Below are positions 30,889 through 31,415 of a stretch of DNA of 31,415 nt, in pieces; the first letter of the stretch is position 1; each line of letters starts with the position of its first letter. The notes below the pieces were generated by a model. It was not told where the DNA came from and did no database searches. It worked only from the letters and a program-made list of their open reading frames with translations. A program made the position numbers and the translations under genes. Origin of the DNA: JAGOLU01 sp037138475 (lineage in GTDB: Bacteria; Patescibacteriota; Microgenomatia; UBA1406; GWC2-37-13); assembly GCA_037138475.1 (NCBI GenBank), contig JBAXII010000016.1, forward strand, positions 1 to 31,415, read 5' to 3'.

Positions 30889-31236
30889 ATGCTTATTATT
30901 ACAATATCTCATTTAATCAATGTTTTGGTTGCCGGTCTAATGGCCATACTTTTAATAAGTAATGAGCGTCATATGAAAAAAGTATTTGGTGATGTAACAC
31001 CTGCACGGCAAATACTTTCATCGCTTTATATGGCCATAGCTGTAGCATCTTTAGTGGCGCTGATTGCTCCTCAATATAGCATTGTTATTGCGACAGTACT
31101 TTTTCCTATTCAGATACTTTATAAACTTTCTACACTAGTCACAGTATCTTCAAAAAGCAATCCAGTAATCTGGTGTAATTTTGTGATTTCAATAGTTCAT
31201 GCAATTTCTCTTTACATTATTTACATTCTTCAATAA
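30889..31236 (+). CDS. 115-aa multi-pass membrane protein
   Basis: Four hydrophobic segments fill most of the protein: ISHLINVLVAGLMAILLIS, LYMAIAVASLVALIA, YSIVIATVLFPIQIL and VISIVHAISLYIIYIL. A short loop between the first two contains E-R-H-M-K-K-V-F-G. No family is recognised. It follows the tRNA terminator and starts its own A+T-rich region. It lacks any visible catalytic motif. Confidence 0.65.
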   Translation: MLIITISHLINVLVAGLMAILLISNERHMKKVFGDVTPARQILSSLYMAIAVASLVALIAPQYSIVIATVLFPIQILYKLSTLVTVSSKSNPVIWCNFVISIVHAISLYIIYILQ

Positions 31237-31415
31237 TCGCCAGTCGAACATCGTCCCAAGTCGGAGCACTTAAAGATTTTGCCTCTTTTTAATAGGGGTG
31301 CCATGAGCAAATGTACGGGTGTGGATAGCAAAGTCAAACGATGTTCCTGCAGAGTCCATCCAGTTTCCCCACTGTGGTTACTCATATTTATTCCTAATGC
31401 AAGTGGCTGGCTGTC
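31237..31415 (-). other. Right-edge region, possible gene remnant on the minus strand
   Basis: On the minus strand one frame is open from the edge to a TGA at about 31234. Another frame encodes a protein-like stretch (Q-W-G-N-W-M-D-S-A-G-T-S-F-D-F-A-I-H-T-R) ending K-K-R-Q-N-L-stop near 31285, but it is cut by TAA just upstream. This could be the broken 3' end of a gene lying mostly beyond the window. The family is not recognised. Confidence 0.25.

Overview
The window looks like a chromosome segment of a Candidate Phyla Radiation (Patescibacteria) bacterium, possibly Microgenomates-like. I infer this from the gene set: type IV secretion (T4SS) pilin-like paralogs with a VirB6/TrbL-like protein, a DUF853 HerA-like ATPase, a GtrB-type glycosyltransferase, a small DivIC/FtsB protein, compact genes, and many short intergenic repeats. 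The standard code applies: TGA ends several conserved genes (smpB, the MFS transporter, the FtsB-like gene, the GT2 gene).

Layout. 1-974 (minus): an exported, Cys-rich repeat protein with an in-frame TGA, running off the left edge. 1342-3897 (minus): HerA-like ATPase, a single-pass membrane protein and a 67-residue protein; the three share short end modules. 4032-8994: housekeeping genes (smpB, MFS exporter, Nudix hydrolase, FKBP, FtsB-like, tRNA-Met, GT2 plus a 53-aa membrane protein). 9067-11494 (minus): five pilin-like membrane proteins, two of which share a perfect 423-bp repeat. 11523-22583 (minus): comM (yifB), split in two. 22633-27977: a secreted, membrane-anchored protein and a divergent VirB6-like protein. 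28446-31415: yqeY, an unknown gene, an RNase H-fold exonuclease, a GIY-YIG gene wedged between a tRNA-Asn fragment and the intact tRNA-Asn, and a small membrane protein.

The main discovery is a 9.55-kb integrated element (12942-22487) inserted after codon 32 of comM. The 5' piece of comM (33 codons with a normal N-terminus) lies at 22485-22583 and the rest at 11523-12941. Joining the pieces at a shared AC dinucleotide restores an uninterrupted ComM reading frame through the conserved F-T-I-V-G-L-P motif. The restored attB is a near-palindrome centred exactly on that AC, and the reconstructed attP arms are also inverted repeats, as expected for a large serine integrase.

The element is more A+T-rich than its flanks. 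Its left arm reads as one minus-strand module: unknown 469-aa protein, DUF5659 protein, small ORF, CHC2 zinc-finger protein, AAA+/SF3-like helicase, 203-aa protein, excisionase-like HTH protein, serine integrase. Its right arm carries small exported or membrane proteins, several with Pro/Thr-rich stalks and cysteines, and a zinc-ribbon protein. No capsid, terminase, relaxase or coupling protein is evident, so I read it as an integrative element or satellite that switches ComM off by insertion and could restore it by precise excision. ComM promotes branch migration in natural transformation, and comM sits here between T4SS-like genes, so the element interrupts a probable DNA-transfer or surface-machinery locus.
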